64,000 nt of DNA from Achatina immaculata. Its lineage: Eukaryota; Mollusca; Gastropoda; Stylommatophora; Achatinidae. Below are positions 11,746 to 24,059 of this stretch, piece by piece; position 1 is the stretch's first letter, and every line of letters starts with the position of its first letter. The notes under the pieces were generated by a model. It had not been told where the DNA came from and searched no databases. It saw only the letters and a program-made list of their open reading frames with translations. Location: assembly GCA_009760885.1 (NCBI GenBank), contig CM019716.1, positions 15,138,202-15,202,201 on the forward strand. Reading direction: 5' to 3'. The position numbers and the translations under genes were made by a program.

Positions 11746-12070
11746 GTGTCTGCAGGTTTCACCTGCAACTCCAACAAAAATTATTAAATACGATTTATTT
11801 TTTTCAAAATTAGAAATTCTGAATTCATAAACTTCGCCCGCCAGCCCGCTTCTATGAGCCGCGTCATGAATCATTTCTTGGTCAGCCATTTCCTCGCCTC
11901 CCAGGGTGTCAGTCACGTGTCTCCTATCACACTGAAACTATTACTTAAAGTTCGCGGTATTACCAGATGTGAATTCTGAAATAACAGCAAAAATGTTTAA
12001 AACTGCCCGAATGTTACTAACGATGTCAGTTGTGCTAGACCTAAGAGACGTTAAGTGCCTCGTTTATGTT

Positions 12071-12282
12071 CATTCAGTCATTCATTCAATCATTCATTCA
12101 TTCATTCATTCATTCATTCATTTGCATGTCCCTTGCGGAACTTTGCCTCCCTAACAGCTCTCCTGTAGGCTTCTCGGTTGTGAGCAAGATGGCCTGCTGC
12201 TGATGCATCCATTTGCAGATCCTCAACGATGTCGTGCAGCCGTCTTCGCCTTGATCTTCCTCTCTTTCTTTTTCCCCATTAT
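12071..12282 (-). mobile_element. LINE 3' end, family 'G', 5'-truncated
   Basis: On the - strand it reads from the MGKxKR box through the conserved DIVxDLQMDASAAGHLAHNR region to KFRKGHANE and a stop, then a (TGAA)n tail (the CATTCATTC run at the left). Flanks carry the 9-bp repeat GTTTATGTT at 12062-12070 and 12283-12291, a plausible target site duplication. Confidence 0.85.
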
Positions 12283-12291
12283 GTTTATGTT

Positions 12292-13281
12292 ATAAAGTGA
12301 AAATAATTGATTTAGCAGGGAAAGAAAAAATGCCATACGCGGCAGCTGGAAGAATGTTCAATAAGAACAAATCATTAAATAAATAAAAAGAAATTCGTCC
12401 CTTGTCCTATTTAAGACTGATAAAATTATGTCCATATTGCGAACACACTCACATACGTACACAGTCATCTAAATCTGAGCACATATATAAATGGACTTGC
12501 GCCCTCTCTTTCTCAAGTTATTACAGTGCTGTCTTTTTCCCTAACTACATTCTATTTTTGTGTTAATTATTTTTATGCCTCAATTAATATATATAATATA
12601 ATTTAAATTTAATTTTTAAAATTAAATTAGTGTCAGAGCTGTGTACAGTATCTATGTTTAAAATATGTATCTGATATAGGGTTTGGTATCTATCGGTGTT
12701 TCAAGCATCTGCATGAAGGCTTTGGACCAGATGGACGCAGATACAGGGGGGACCTCTCTTCGCCACCTAAAACAGAAGAAATTATTGCACGCCAAGAAGT
12801 TCTGGCCTGATACACAAGCACTTGAATCTAATTTTCTTTCAACAAAGTAAACTTCTCTTCCTTTCAGTCTACACTGGTTTAGCCGATCAATGCCCAAAGA
12901 ATTACCCAGCCTGCCTCTTATCTCAGTAGGACGGCTTTCAACAAAAATATAGGACGAAGTTTTTTTTAATGTAAAGGTTTGCATGTGAATTGTTTAATCA
13001 AAACTTTCAGCAAACAAGAGCTGCTGTAACCAAGCAACGCTATCAGTTACACTCGCCGTCCTGTAGATTTTAGAAGTAAGATCACAGCTCATAGAGACCT
13101 CCTTAAGTTTTGACTGGAAATATACGGGACAGAAAACAAGGCAATCCCTTCTCAGTATTTATAGCAAATCTTTCAGTAAAATATTTAAATAATGTGAAAA
13201 GAGATCCAGCTTTCTTATCCTCTATTCAAGTTTACTAAAATTAGTAATTGAACATTTCAAAAACAATTTAGTTATTAAAGT
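12292..13281. other. no gene recognised
   Basis: AT-rich sequence with TAAATTTAA-type runs near 12580-12630. A 108-codon - strand frame at 12658-12984 has no recognisable motif. Confidence 0.45.
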
Positions 13282-13358
13282 GTGCGGGAAATGAATCTAT
13301 CAAATTAGCTCTCGGTTTCACAAACCGAAAGCTAATTTGATAGATTCATTTCCCGTAC
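13282..13358. repeat. 37-bp inverted repeat (hairpin) with 3-nt loop
   Basis: The left arm 13282-13318 and right arm 13322-13358 are reverse complements with two mismatches, both tolerable as G:U pairs in RNA. They are separated by CAC. The arm core includes ATGAATCTATCAAATTAGCT. An imperfect AT array follows directly. Confidence 0.93.
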
Positions 13359-13364
13359 GCATGC

Positions 13365-13430
<66 letters not shown>
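13365..13430. repeat. (AT)n microsatellite
   Basis: Almost pure AT dinucleotides with occasional TAATAT phase breaks. Confidence 0.95.
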
Positions 13431-14440
13431 ACCTTTATAATTTTTAACTTATTAGAAAACACTTACAGCGGAAACAGCATCTAAATAAAATACAATGCGA
13501 AAAAATATAGATTCTTCGGGTCTCTATATTAACACAAAAGACAGCCACCATCCTGTATGTGATAAAACATATAACTTTTCTGAATATGATTGCTGTCCTA
13601 TGTGCTGTATGTGTTAAAGCTTTTTTCTTTCATTTTTCTTTTAAATTCAGGGTCTAATCATTGCTGCTTACAGTTACACTTTAGTTAGTTAGGATGGACC
13701 ATCATCCATCCCCTTTGGACACATTCTCAGGAACTCCGATATCCTCTTTCACATCTTCTTCTGCGTACACTAAGTGCTTTATACACTTCCTGTGTTGACT
13801 GATCATCCTTTTTTTGTAGCTTTTGGTTAGTTGTTCATGCATTGCTACACCAAATTTCACTCCTAGCTCCTTCATTTCCCACAACAACTCTGTCTCATAG
13901 TTGTCAGTGAAGTCCTACGTCCAGCTAGTTTCTCTTATGGCGCTCTTGATATCTGCTTGGCGCACTGCCTGCCTTTTCTTAACGATAACAGAAGCACAGA
14001 TGAGAAATAATGAGGCTTTTGTACAGCAAAAAATACTGGAACAGAATTGCTCGATACAGATCCTGGCAACTTTGTTTTCTTATTCTATCTTTACAAGCAA
14101 CTAAACGACGTACATCGTATTACCAGATCGTTAAGCTCTGCATACACTAAAACCTCTGGTCTATCTTGATATGAGAGAATTGTTCTCTGAGTTCTGGAAG
14201 TTCTGAGAGTAAGCTGAGAAGAACAGCGAGAAACTCCCTAATGATGTGACTTAGCCCGTGAATTCGGAGTCCATCTCAGCCGAAGATGTAAATACATTAA
14301 TGGATGCCACATTATTTGTTTGTAAACGCCATGGTAAGGGAAGAAACAGCAGCAGAAATAGATCAAGTTATGGGGATAATACATTTCATAGTAATTCTAG
14401 AACTTTCTAGGCCAATGAACTGGTAGTGCTGGTCAAAACC
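13431..14440. other. no gene recognised
   Basis: No repeat or coding similarity was recognised. The short frames on both strands lack motifs. Confidence 0.4.
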
Positions 14441-15760
14441 ATATAAACTCTGAGGGGAAAATGGGGGTTAGATGAGGATGTACCCTATCAGGAGTTAGAC
14501 GAGGATGTACCCTATCAGGAGTTAGACAAGGATGTAGCCTATCAGGAGTTAGACAAGGATGTACCCTATCAGGAGTTAGATGAGGATGTACCCTATCAGG
14601 AGTTAGATGAGGATGTACCCTATCAGGAGTTAGATGAGGATGTACCCTATCAGGAGTTAGATGAGGATGTACCCTATCAGGAGTTAGATGAGGATGTACC
14701 CTATCAGGAGTTAGATGAGGATGTACCCTATCAGGAGTTAGATGAGGATGTACCCTATCAGGAGTTAGATGAAGATGTACCGTACTAAGAGTCAGACAAG
14801 GATGTACACTATTAGCTACCTATTTCATCACTGTCATAGATTGGGTGATGAACAGAACAACAGAAGTCTACCAGGGACGTATTAGATTAACAATGTTCTC
14901 CATACTTGAGAATTTGGCATATGCAGATGAATTAGCACTATCAGCACACATTCATCAACCTATACAGGACAAAAGCAAGCAGTCTAGATACAGTCAGCAG
15001 ACAAGCGGGACTGAACATCAGTATAAAGAAGTAAGAAATAATGAAAGTTAAAAATAGAAAAATAAACAGCAATTAAAATGAATGACCAAATCTAACAAGA
15101 ACAGATGACCTTCACATACGCTGGCATCATACTAGCACCGGATGGAAGAATAAATAAAGACATAAAGAGTAGAATAGATAAACCGAGAGCAGTTTTCATT
15201 AATCTTAGAAACATCTGGAAGTGCTAGCAAGTACAGTAGTAGAACCAAAATAAAACAGTACCAAAGTTGTGTGTTTTCTATACTCCTTTGTAGAGCAGAA
15301 AGCTGGAAAATAACTGAAAAGGAAATGGGTAAATCATCCTCTTTCCACACAATTTATCTCAGAAAGATTTTTAACATTTACTGGCCACAAACAATAAATA
15401 ACAGAGTCATACTTGCCCAGTGTGAACGGGAAGACATCAGTGTCATAACAGCAAACAAAAAAAAGCGCTGGAAATAGATGAGTCACTTGTTCTGAAGGGA
15501 CCCCTGAAACAGCCATAAGATGGATACCCGAGGGAAAAAAGAAAGAGAGCCAGAACAAAGGCTGCCTGACGAAGAACTGTAGAAGCAGAAATGAAGAGCA
15601 TGCAGCACAGCTGGGGTACCATACAAACACTGGCCGCAGACAGTGAGAGGTGAAGAGAATTTGTTACTACCCTGTAAGATGCCACAGGGCGTACTGGGCA
15701 GTCATTCTTTGGCCGATTGCCGACCAAGGACATGGATGGATGATAGATGAGCATAGTTTA
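14441..15760 (+). mobile_element. LINE ORF2 relic with amplified RT motif, family 'M-like'
   Basis: Segments in order on + strand: the reverse transcriptase GVRQGCxLS box (amplified, see 14464-14814); ATYFITVIDWVMNRTTEVYQ; LENLAYADELAL, the YADD catalytic box with the second Asp changed to Glu; ILLCRAESWKITEKEM; LRKIFNIYWPQTINN; KKRW; then in another frame RRTVEAEMKSMQHSWGTIQT and the end FVTTLCATGHSGQ. Several frameshifts and stops make it a dead copy. Its C-terminal layout resembles the 44.8 and 45.8 kb elements (RRWRWLGHVLRM type). Confidence 0.85.
14464..14814 (+). repeat. 27-bp minisatellite, 13 copies, made from the RT GVRxGC motif
   Basis: Exactly 27 bp per unit (14464, 14491 and so on to 14788). 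The words GGAGTTAGA and GGATGTACCCTATCA read Gly-Val-Arg-(Arg/stop)-Gly-Cys-Thr-Leu-Ser, the conserved reverse transcriptase box of the surrounding LINE. Period 27 keeps frame. Most copies have TGA or CAA in place of the fourth codon. Confidence 0.93.
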
Positions 15761-17360
15761 TGAGACCTGACTTTAACTATGCACTTTAAAGTGAATGCGG
15801 CCAGTATGGTAGCTGTGGAAAAAGTCATACTTTGAAAGGGAACAATATCGGCCACTACAGCTACATCTACGACAGATTTTACAATCTTGGGGAAGTAATT
15901 TAATGATACAAGTGGTGAGAGACTTACTGGATTGTTAGTTTGTGTTTATTGTTTATCTCCTGGGAACAACTGTGTTAAGAACACACTTATTTTAACACAG
16001 TCTTTGTGAGACAGGGAACATAGATCTGTTTGCTTAAAAACTCTGACCTACTTCTGTAGCCCAGAAAACCATAGCAGTCAACAGTAATTGTAATTGTTAT
16101 TTTTGTAAAATGTAATGTCAGGTTGGTGGACAGTTGGGGACATGGAGATAACCGGCGGGGATGAGGAAAATCTGGTGTGAATCCAATGGATCCAGGACGT
16201 GACAAACCTATTGTAAACAGATCCAACAGACTATAGGTGGCGGGGAATGGATATCGTTGAGGCACTCATCGGATTTCCCATCCCAAAGTCGGAGTGTCTC
16301 TGTGGAACTGTCTCAAAGCCATTTGGCCAGCCAGCATTGCATGCCGGATCTGACGTGCAGAAGGGGCTTAAGTACAGCCACCAGAGGCTGGAAAAACAAA
16401 GTTTTGGCCAGGCCAGCCTACACCACTGTCTTCATGGCAGTCCGAGCAAGACCACAGTCTGCCCCTAGCAAGGAAAGGTGGTGAACTCGGAGGTACCCAG
16501 CCAGAAGGCGCATCACAAAAATCAGGGTACCATCCATCATTGCCAGCGTGCGTGCGAAGAACAAGAAGATGAATTTATTATTTCTTAATGTCCATATCAA
16601 ACTGTAGCTCCTGGTAGCTGATAGAAACATTAATAATGTCGACTAAGTAGTCACGTGCTGCACAGTCCTTTAACTCTAGGAGCAGGCCCAAGGGACACTC
16701 TTTTAGCAAGTTCAACCATCACTGTGGGGTGGGGGAGTCTATCAGTACATAGTTATCTGTTTATTTTCCCTCTCGCTCTAGGCTCGGACGAAATCTCTAT
16801 TTATCCACTGGTCGTCATGTGCGTATTGTAACCCAGTCTGCCTCGCAGTGCAGACACACATTTGAGGTGATTTTTTTAAAAAGACTTTGCCCAGTACGTA
16901 TTTTTTAGTTTGATCGAATGAAAATCGACAGCAAATGGGATAGAACCACAACCTTTAGCAAGAGAAACCGTTCGATTATTGATTCCTCTACTTAATTTCC
17001 AACCCAGCACTGTAGTGTCATAAGCCTTTGTTTACCAGGAAGCGTTGCTAGGAGACGGAGCAGAGATCTGAGCCAGCTAAGATTCCTCGTTCCATCTTGT
17101 TATGTCTTTGACTCTGTATTATTAATAGAAATCATGACAAAATATAATGATGATAATAATCAGAATTTTATAAACTTTCATTTCTTTTACATATAAACTG
17201 ATACAAACTAGCGTTGGGCTCCACTGCACAGGTTCCATAGGGCCAAATGATTATGCAGTGCTGATTTTCTTGCAGAATTCTCCAACACACAGATTCCTAC
17301 AACACACAGAAAGTAGGTTAACTAAAAGAATAAAAGTAAAAATATAAAACAAACATCCCA
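15761..17360. other. no gene recognised
   Basis: No domain or repeat family was recognised. Open frames are below 80 codons. Confidence 0.4.
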
Positions 17361-17374
17361 CCTTCTCCCCCTCC

Positions 17375-18838
17375 CATCTTTGTCGACTTTAAAAGGCATT
17401 TGACATGACTGACCCTGATATGCTTGTAAAACAAAATAAAGACTTATATTATAGACTGCACCCTGATCTAATAAAATTAATTGAAACATTTTTTTTCACA
17501 TTAACAACAGGTAGTATTCTTCAACAATTCTCTGTCAAATTCTGCTATCGTTGACACTGGTGTTCTGCAAAGTTCTATTCTAGGCCCTTTACTCTTTGCT
17601 ATCTACATCAATGATCTTCCACTTCATCTTAAACACTCTTCTTGTGACATTTTTCTGGAGTCTACACCAGTGACTACGACTGTGTTAACCTTGAATCAAT
17701 CAACTCTTCAGGTCGAGTTAAACAATCTAATTAAAAGGAGCAACAACAATGGCATGATTATATATACTGATAAAACAAAATCAGTGCTCATAATAACAAG
17801 GCAGAAACTACAAAACGTCGAAAACAGAACACTTCGGATCTGTATGAAAACATCACATATAAAAACGTTAGCGAGCAGAAAACACTAGGTCTTATTATTG
17901 ACCAACATCTGACCTGCAAAGCCTAACAAAACTCACCGCGAAATAAGTATACCGATTAGTCAAAATTAACAAGATCAAGACATAATAATTATCACATATA
18001 CAAATACATTTAGACTATTGCTCTACAATATGGGATGATTGCTCAGTATCAAATACAAAAAGGATTTACTCACTTCAAAAGCGAGCAGTAAAGCTTATTA
18101 GTGAAAAAGATCAAGCACAAACAACTAACCAGCACAAACATATCAAAATACTGCTTCTTAAGAACAGGTTTCTCTTTAACAAAGCCAAGTTAATACATCA
18201 AATTCTTTCACGGCATGCTCCGCCTTATCTATGGAACATGTTTAGATTTAATCGAAAGTGTTGCCAACGCTTAAACAACATATGTCTTCCAAAACCTAGA
18301 CTTGATCACTACAAGAAAAGCTTTACTTACTCTGCTGTTCATCTTTGGAATACCCTCCCATCCTGTATTTAAAATAGAAACTGTACTCCTTCCTACAACT
18401 ACAAACTCTTCCAATATCTATTTGATGTCGATTACATGCCTCCATGATTCACAAAAGTTATTCTGGACTGCTCTTACAGACGTAGAACTCGGTCAATTGT
18501 TTATTATGAATAGTATCAAAATTCTGTTTAGTAGATAGTCATTTATATATGTATGTAGTTACTTTATGTAGTCATGTATATACGTATGTAGGTACTTTCT
18601 GTAGTCATTTATATATGTACGTAGTTACTTTCTGTTGTCGTTTATATGTGTATGTAGTTACTTTCTGTATTGAGTGCGTGGATAAAAATGTTAGTTATGG
18701 TTGTTATATGAGCAGAATATTTGTAGAATGTCTGGAACAGAGTGAAAGTTGTATGATACAGAGCAGGATGTCAGACGGGCCTGCGTGCCCAATTTTTAAC
18801 CATTTGGAAATAAAGATCACTCATTCAATCAATCAATC
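17375..18838 (+). mobile_element. LINE, jockey/CR1-like, family 'J', degenerate
   Basis: In order: FVDFKRAFDM (RT motif usually F-D-x-x-K-A-F-D); GVLQSSILGPLLFAIYIND (canonical GVPQGSILGPLLF box); a decayed centre; YCSTIWDD; LQKRAVKLISEK; HAPPYLWNMFRF; then LPKPRLDHYKKSFTYSAVHL. The 3'UTR holds a 33-bp tandem repeat and ends with GACGGGCCTGCGTGCCCAAT, AAATAAAG and a (TCAA)n tail. Multiple frameshifts. The same 3' end recurs at 39802, 53590 and 59402. Confidence 0.85.
18540..18672. repeat. 33-bp tandem repeat, about 4 copies
   Basis: Word GTATGTAGTTACTTTCTGTAG spaced 33 bp apart (18551, 18584, 18617, 18650). It lies in the 3'UTR of the family J LINE. Confidence 0.85.
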
Positions 18839-18867
18839 CCCCCCCCCCTTCCTCCGAACAATATTTC

Positions 18868-19091
18868 AGCTTGTCATGACTTTTTTTTTTAGACGACGAA
18901 AACAACAGGCCGTGACCCGGTGGTACTGCAAACCGGGCACACCCGTAACGAGATGTGGACCTTACCCCAGGCATTCAATGTGCAGGGCAGGCCTCAAGCA
19001 TCTCGTTTGTTCCAAAATAACAAAGTGTACATTCTACAGAGCGCAGAACTACACTTTGATCTTAGCCAAAAGGCCGAGCTTGTCATGACTT
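18868..19091 (-). pseudogene. U2 snRNA retropseudogene with poly(A) and 15-bp target duplication
   Basis: Read on the - strand, the 5' end is CTCGGCCTTTTGGCTAAGAT followed by CAAAGTGTAGT, the highly conserved U2 5' region. TTATTTTGGAAC matches the Sm-site neighbourhood. Near the end CCGGTTTGCAGTACCACCGG matches the U2 stem-loop IV. It ends in poly(A) (T run 18883-18890). The 15-bp direct repeat AGCTTGTCATGACTT flanks it (18868-18882, 19077-19091). It lacks about the first eight U2 bases, and stem-loop II is diverged. This is a LINE-mobilised retrocopy, presumed non-functional. Confidence 0.82.
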
Positions 19092-19864
19092 GGTCAGAAA
19101 ACACAAATAGTATAGGGAAATATTAGAAAGGTTTTGTGAACAAAAGAATCATGACAATAAATATAAGTTGTAATTGACTCAGCGAAAAGAAAATCTGAAT
19201 ATCATATATCAGTCCATATTTTACTTCCATACATTTTGTCACGTTTTCTAACATTACGCATTATTGTAATTATATCTTCTTAGATCAGTGATATATAACC
19301 GCCCTCATCACATGGAGGCGGTGCTTCCAGTTTTTTAACTGTACGAAACTTACGTGGGCAAATTTCTAAAATAGATTTTGGCAGTCATGTCTCTCGTGAC
19401 ACAACTTGCGTGGAGATAACCCAGTCAAGCTGTGGGAAGGGAAACCAGTAACAAATTAGACTGTTTTTAGCAAACAGATAAAAAATGACCCAGACAGTAG
19501 CAGCTAAAAACGATGAAGTGTCTTCAGCTGTGCTTCCAATTATCAAGTCTTAACAGAGCGATTGCAGAAGGGATAATTATTTGATACTTTGTTTTTACGT
19601 TATAAACTTTTCAAAGTTTTCATATTAGTTTAATGAACAATTAACATATACAGAAGGAGTTGGAATCTTACGCCGTCAAATCAAACTAAGCTTGTAGACA
19701 GAGCTAAGTGCACCAATATTTTCTTTGATACCAACAGTCCGAAGAATGAACACAGAAAAGTTATTTTTCAACCCTAAGTAAAAGAAAAGTACCCTTGTTA
19801 TAAATTTCAGTATCTTTAATCTTTATTTCTAACTAACCAAACTTGTGGTAGAGAAGAAATGAAA

Positions 19865-20310
19865 CTCTCCAGCAGCTGTGGCTGTACTTTTCAACGGGTG
19901 GTGGATGTGAAGCATTGTCCATGAATAAGAGGCTACAGCGAGAAATGGAGGCCATGGAGATGTGGTTGATAAGAAGGATGTTGAAAGTACCATGGACAGC
20001 TAAGAAAACCAAAGAAGAACTCGTAGGAGAGGCTGGAGTTAAAAGACAAATTACAGCAAAGATCAGAGGCAGACAAGCGAGATTTGTAGGACTTTTTCTG
20101 AGAAGAGGAAAATTGGAACAAATTGTGCCAACTGGAAAAAAATTGAAGGAAGAAGAGACAGAGGAAGACAGAGAGAGAAGTTACTGGATGGGCTGTCAGT
20201 GTGGCTAGGAAGAAAGTCACCGACGGATCTCATAATCAAGTCTAAAGACAGGGAATTGTGGAGAGAAATGATCGCCTACGCCACCGGCAGGGCACTTGAT
20301 TGATTGAGTG
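19865..20310 (+). mobile_element. LINE ORF2 C-terminal relic, family 'W'
   Basis: Reads MEMWLIRRMLKVPWTAKKTK, QITAKIRGRQARFVGLFLRR, then after a frameshift GRRDRGRQREKLLDGLSVWL and ELWREMIAYATGRALD with a stop. This is the standard C-terminus of an invertebrate LINE with a W-x-x-M tail. A short TTGATTGATTGA tail follows. Confidence 0.82.
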
Positions 20311-20479
20311 AACTTGGTTGCTTTTACATGGTAAAGCTGTCATTTTTTTTAAAACCATCACAGTCCCTAAACATTGGCTGTAAAAGCTGAAATAACAGGC
20401 GGTATGTCAAAACAAATGAGGAGGAGGGAAGGAGGAAAGTGTGTGTAGTGAGAGAGACACTGAGAAAAGAGGAAAGATA

Positions 20480-20530
20480 ACAGAAAGAGAGAGAGAGAGA
20501 GGGGGGGGGACAGAGAGAGAGTAAAGTAAA
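20480..20530. repeat. GA/G-rich microsatellite
   Basis: (GA)n with a G run, directly before the SINE. Confidence 0.85.
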
Positions 20531-20534
20531 AAAA

Positions 20535-20692
20535 GTAAAGGTAATGCTTTAGAGGAACATAGGGATATGGTGTTAATGCTCATATTTTCCTTGACCTGTC
20601 AGCACACTAGAGGCTGATGTGGTCAGTATCACGCCTGGCCGCCTTTCCTTCCCCAACTCCAGAAGAAGTCGGGTACCCATTTCTACAGGTGG
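20535..20692 (-). mobile_element. SINE (body and 3' part), - strand
   Basis: On the - strand: ATGGGTACCCGACTTCTTCT, then GGCCAGGCGTGATACTGACC, then TAACACCATATCCCTATG, ending CATTACCTTTACTTTTTTTA. The same order occurs at 5945-6185, and the same 3' end at 7147-7325. The tRNA-like head is replaced here by a GA microsatellite (20693-20720). Confidence 0.72.
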
Positions 20693-20720
<28 letters not shown>

Positions 20721-20723
<3 letters not shown>

Positions 20724-22870
20724 GAAGAGAGAGAAGAAGTATAGACTGAGAGATGAAGAAACTCTTCATAAATATAATAAATTAATATCGAATTTTGAGG
20801 AAAAAAATTATTAAAGTTGGACATTTTTTATAAGAGTTTAAGGAGATGAAATGTAAGTAGCTGAGCTTTGGTCGAGCTCTTGAACATTTGCTGGATAACA
20901 AGCAAAATCTGGACGTTTTAGTGGCTTTCAGCCCAAATACTAGTAATTAACATCATGTGTTTAATTTGGAGGTGATGGCTTTGCTTCTGATTTTGCTTTC
21001 CATGAATATTTAGAACTGGAGAACTAATTATGTTTAATGTTTAATTTATTAAACTCCATATTTTTTTCTCTTTTCATAGATTTTTTTTCACCTTGAATTA
21101 ATGGCAACTAAAATGTCCTGCTATTTTTTGAACAAAACTCCATGAGATGACAAGAGAAAGGTTAGTTTAGCCTCCAAAATGAACCAGCAAGCCAGACAAG
21201 GGAGACAGAAAAATAATAGCCTTCTTTGGGGACAGACCTCTTGAATATTCTTGTTCGTTCTTTTGACTATTTTTCTTTCTGTCGTCCACAGCGCTTGTCA
21301 ATATTCAAGGCCAAAGATACCTGCTTTGTTCCTTCATTTTACTGTACACAAATCTTGATGTTCTGTTCCTTCATTTTACTGTACATAAATCTTGCTCTTT
21401 TATCTCTGAAGGAGAAATTAAGATTTAACTTTAAAAAAAAGGTTTTACTAGTTCTTCTAGAAAATGTGCTAACTTGTTAAAAAAAGCATGAATGACCATG
21501 GGAACTAAAAATTGATGGTTAGTGCTACTAAGATCTTTGGCATGCTTACTTTATTTGATGTACAAGATCTTTGCCCTTGATAGTTAAATTATTGTCTTGT
21601 GTCCTTGGGTGGCGCTAAAAAAGGAAGGGGTGTGCATTGCTGTTTTCACAGATCACATTTCCATGAGGACTGTGGGGATCTCTGCAGCGTGGGCCAGGCT
21701 AGGCCTATTACTGGGGGTACCAACGGAGAAGTGGGGCAGGGTCTTGGTCGGCTATGATTCGCCTACGCTGAAGCCAGCATATCAGTTACGAGTCACTCAA
21801 TGCCAAATCGTACAGCGTCCTGGCTCTCAGCTACCGTTTAAATGGTGCAGTGTGGGATTCTTTCTTTCCATATCCCTATGTGACACGTGCACTGTGTACA
21901 ACTGACCTCAAAAATAGCAAGCAAAGTACGTATATTTCCAGGCTAATCACACAACACATGTCCTGCTATGGCCTTATTGTGCACAATTATAGTTGTCTGT
22001 AGTTTGCTAAATCTATACCTAGAACCAACCACCTACTCTGCCCCGATGGCCTGCTATAATAATCAGACAACCACCCAACAAAAATGTATCATTAAACAAA
22101 TATTCTAGATAAAGCAGAACTAGCTGAATGCCACAAGATGTGGCATGATATATTTTTGAAAAAGAAATGCCGATAACAGCTTCAGTGTTTTTTTTCTTGA
22201 ACAAAAACTAGCCTAAAATACGATTGACGTGTCCTGAGATAAGAGAGAGAGATAAAGCAGGGCAAAGAGCATTTTGTTTTACACGTCTCCCTCTCTCTTC
22301 CAGTTTTATACACAGTTTTATAAACGAGCAATGCGTATTACTGCTTCGTTTCGTTTACAAAGCAAAGATAAAAACCGAAAGTTGTATTTTCAGCCTCTAG
22401 TGTTTCAGTTTCTGTATCCGGACGAGACGGGGACATCAATGGTTTGCTGACTAACTTGTACTAGATGGCTTAGTACGTTAAGAATGTTCTCATAGGAAGT
22501 GGACAGCACATCCCAGTTGTGCGCTAGAACACGGGCCATTTACAGCCAACACAGTACTTGTGTGTGCTTCAGGCAAAGCAACCACAGGACGTCCTGGTGT
22601 CTAGTACATGACACTTATGGGCGTGTCCTGCGAGTAATGAAGCACCTCCCTCAGACCGACAACAGTGTTAGGTCATACCCAGTGTTCAGTTAGTAGAGAG
22701 CAGAGTTGTAAGGAAGACAGTGAGGGGAGTGAGGGGCTTATGAGAGTGATAATTAAATGGATACATTCTTCCAGTGGTACAAACGTACTGTGACCATAAA
22801 GCCCTAATTTTGAAGAGAATCTGCCCACAGCCATCCCGGCTCAAGGATCCTTGTTAGCCAACCGTTCAAC
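20721..22870. other. no supported gene
   Basis: A 102-codon + frame at 21597-21905 and several shorter ones show no recognisable domain. A 34-bp word GCCTAAAATACGATTGACGT... at 22211-22244 recurs at 25569-25602 with one T/C difference, so part of the region is a dispersed repeat of unknown type. Confidence 0.4.
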
Positions 22871-23275
22871 CTTTAGATATGATGTCCACTCTGTTTTCTC
22901 ATCATCTCTCATACCAACCTATAGATATTATGTCCACTCTGTTCTGTGTTCATCTCTCATACCAACCTATAGATATTATCTCCACCCTGTTCTCTCTTCA
23001 TCTCTCATACCAATCTATAGATATTATGTCCATTCTGTTCTCTCTTCATCTCTCATACCAACCTATAGATATTATGTCCACTCTGTTCTCTGTTCATCTC
23101 TCATACCAATCTATAGATATTATGTCCACTCTGTTCTCTCTTCATCTGTCATACCAACCTGTAGATATTATCTCCACCCTGTTCTCTGTTCATCTTTCAT
23201 ACCGACCTGTAGATATTATGTCCACTCTGTTTTCTCATCATCTCTCATACCAGTGTATAGGTATTATGGCCATAA
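22871..23275. repeat. 48-bp minisatellite, about 8 copies
   Basis: Words CATCTCTCATACCAACCTAT and AGATATTATGTCCACTCTGT recur every 48 bp (22951, 22999 and so on). As 48 is divisible by 3, two frames give perfect 16-residue protein repeats (for example VHSVLSSSLIPTYRYY), which I treat as fortuitous. Confidence 0.93.
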
Positions 23276-24059
23276 AACAGATTTCTTTCTTCGTGTACTG
23301 TGTACTGTACTTGCTTGTATTACTGAACACTAAACTCGTGTTTGCACATATTCTGTTCTGTACTGTGCCTATTACGTTTCAACATGAGCATTAGGCCCAG
23401 TGACACAACAGACGTTACATTGGCGTACTCTGTGTAACAAGACAACCCAGATAATAATAACCTCAACTACACATTAATACACGACATGACCAGTTACATG
23501 TAATCAACTAACTCAACACCACAGTTGACACTTAACAAGAATCCAATAACCACAGGATTCAGCAGACACACATCCGTAAATGTTTAATGATGAAATCCCA
23601 TTTGTTCGATGTGTGTTGCAATGATGTGGAGTGTAAACTTGATGAGAATAATTACAAATGATCAAAAAAAATATGTCCGGGCAACTAACATCGCCATGGG
23701 ACCAAGTCAGACATTCAACCTTGACAAAACATGCCAACTTCAAAATTACACATGGCTTTCAATCCGACATTTCTACCTTGTCCAAAACGGGACAAATCAA
23801 ACACACAATCTACATAGCTACTACAACATTCGTCCTAAAAAGAACAATCCATCAACTACAACAATTTGTCCTAAAAAGGACAGTCCACCTAACTTACACA
23901 ATGAACTAAGAATCTCTACATCCCTTTCTAGAATTAAAACACCACAACCTGTCACTACAACATTCTGACCCAAACTGTTCTCTCAAACTCGTACATACAT
24001 CCCGCCTATCAGAATCCACGTGACTCAGTTCTCCCTCGGAACACGAGATACTTTTTCCG

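Noticed and set aside
21597..21905. 102-codon open frame
   Set aside because: No recognisable motif, and it overlaps no splice-consistent partner. It is within chance length for this composition.
22851..23394. Two repeat frames of 160-171 codons with 16-residue periods
   Set aside because: A 48-bp minisatellite keeps several frames open. Nothing suggests a protein.
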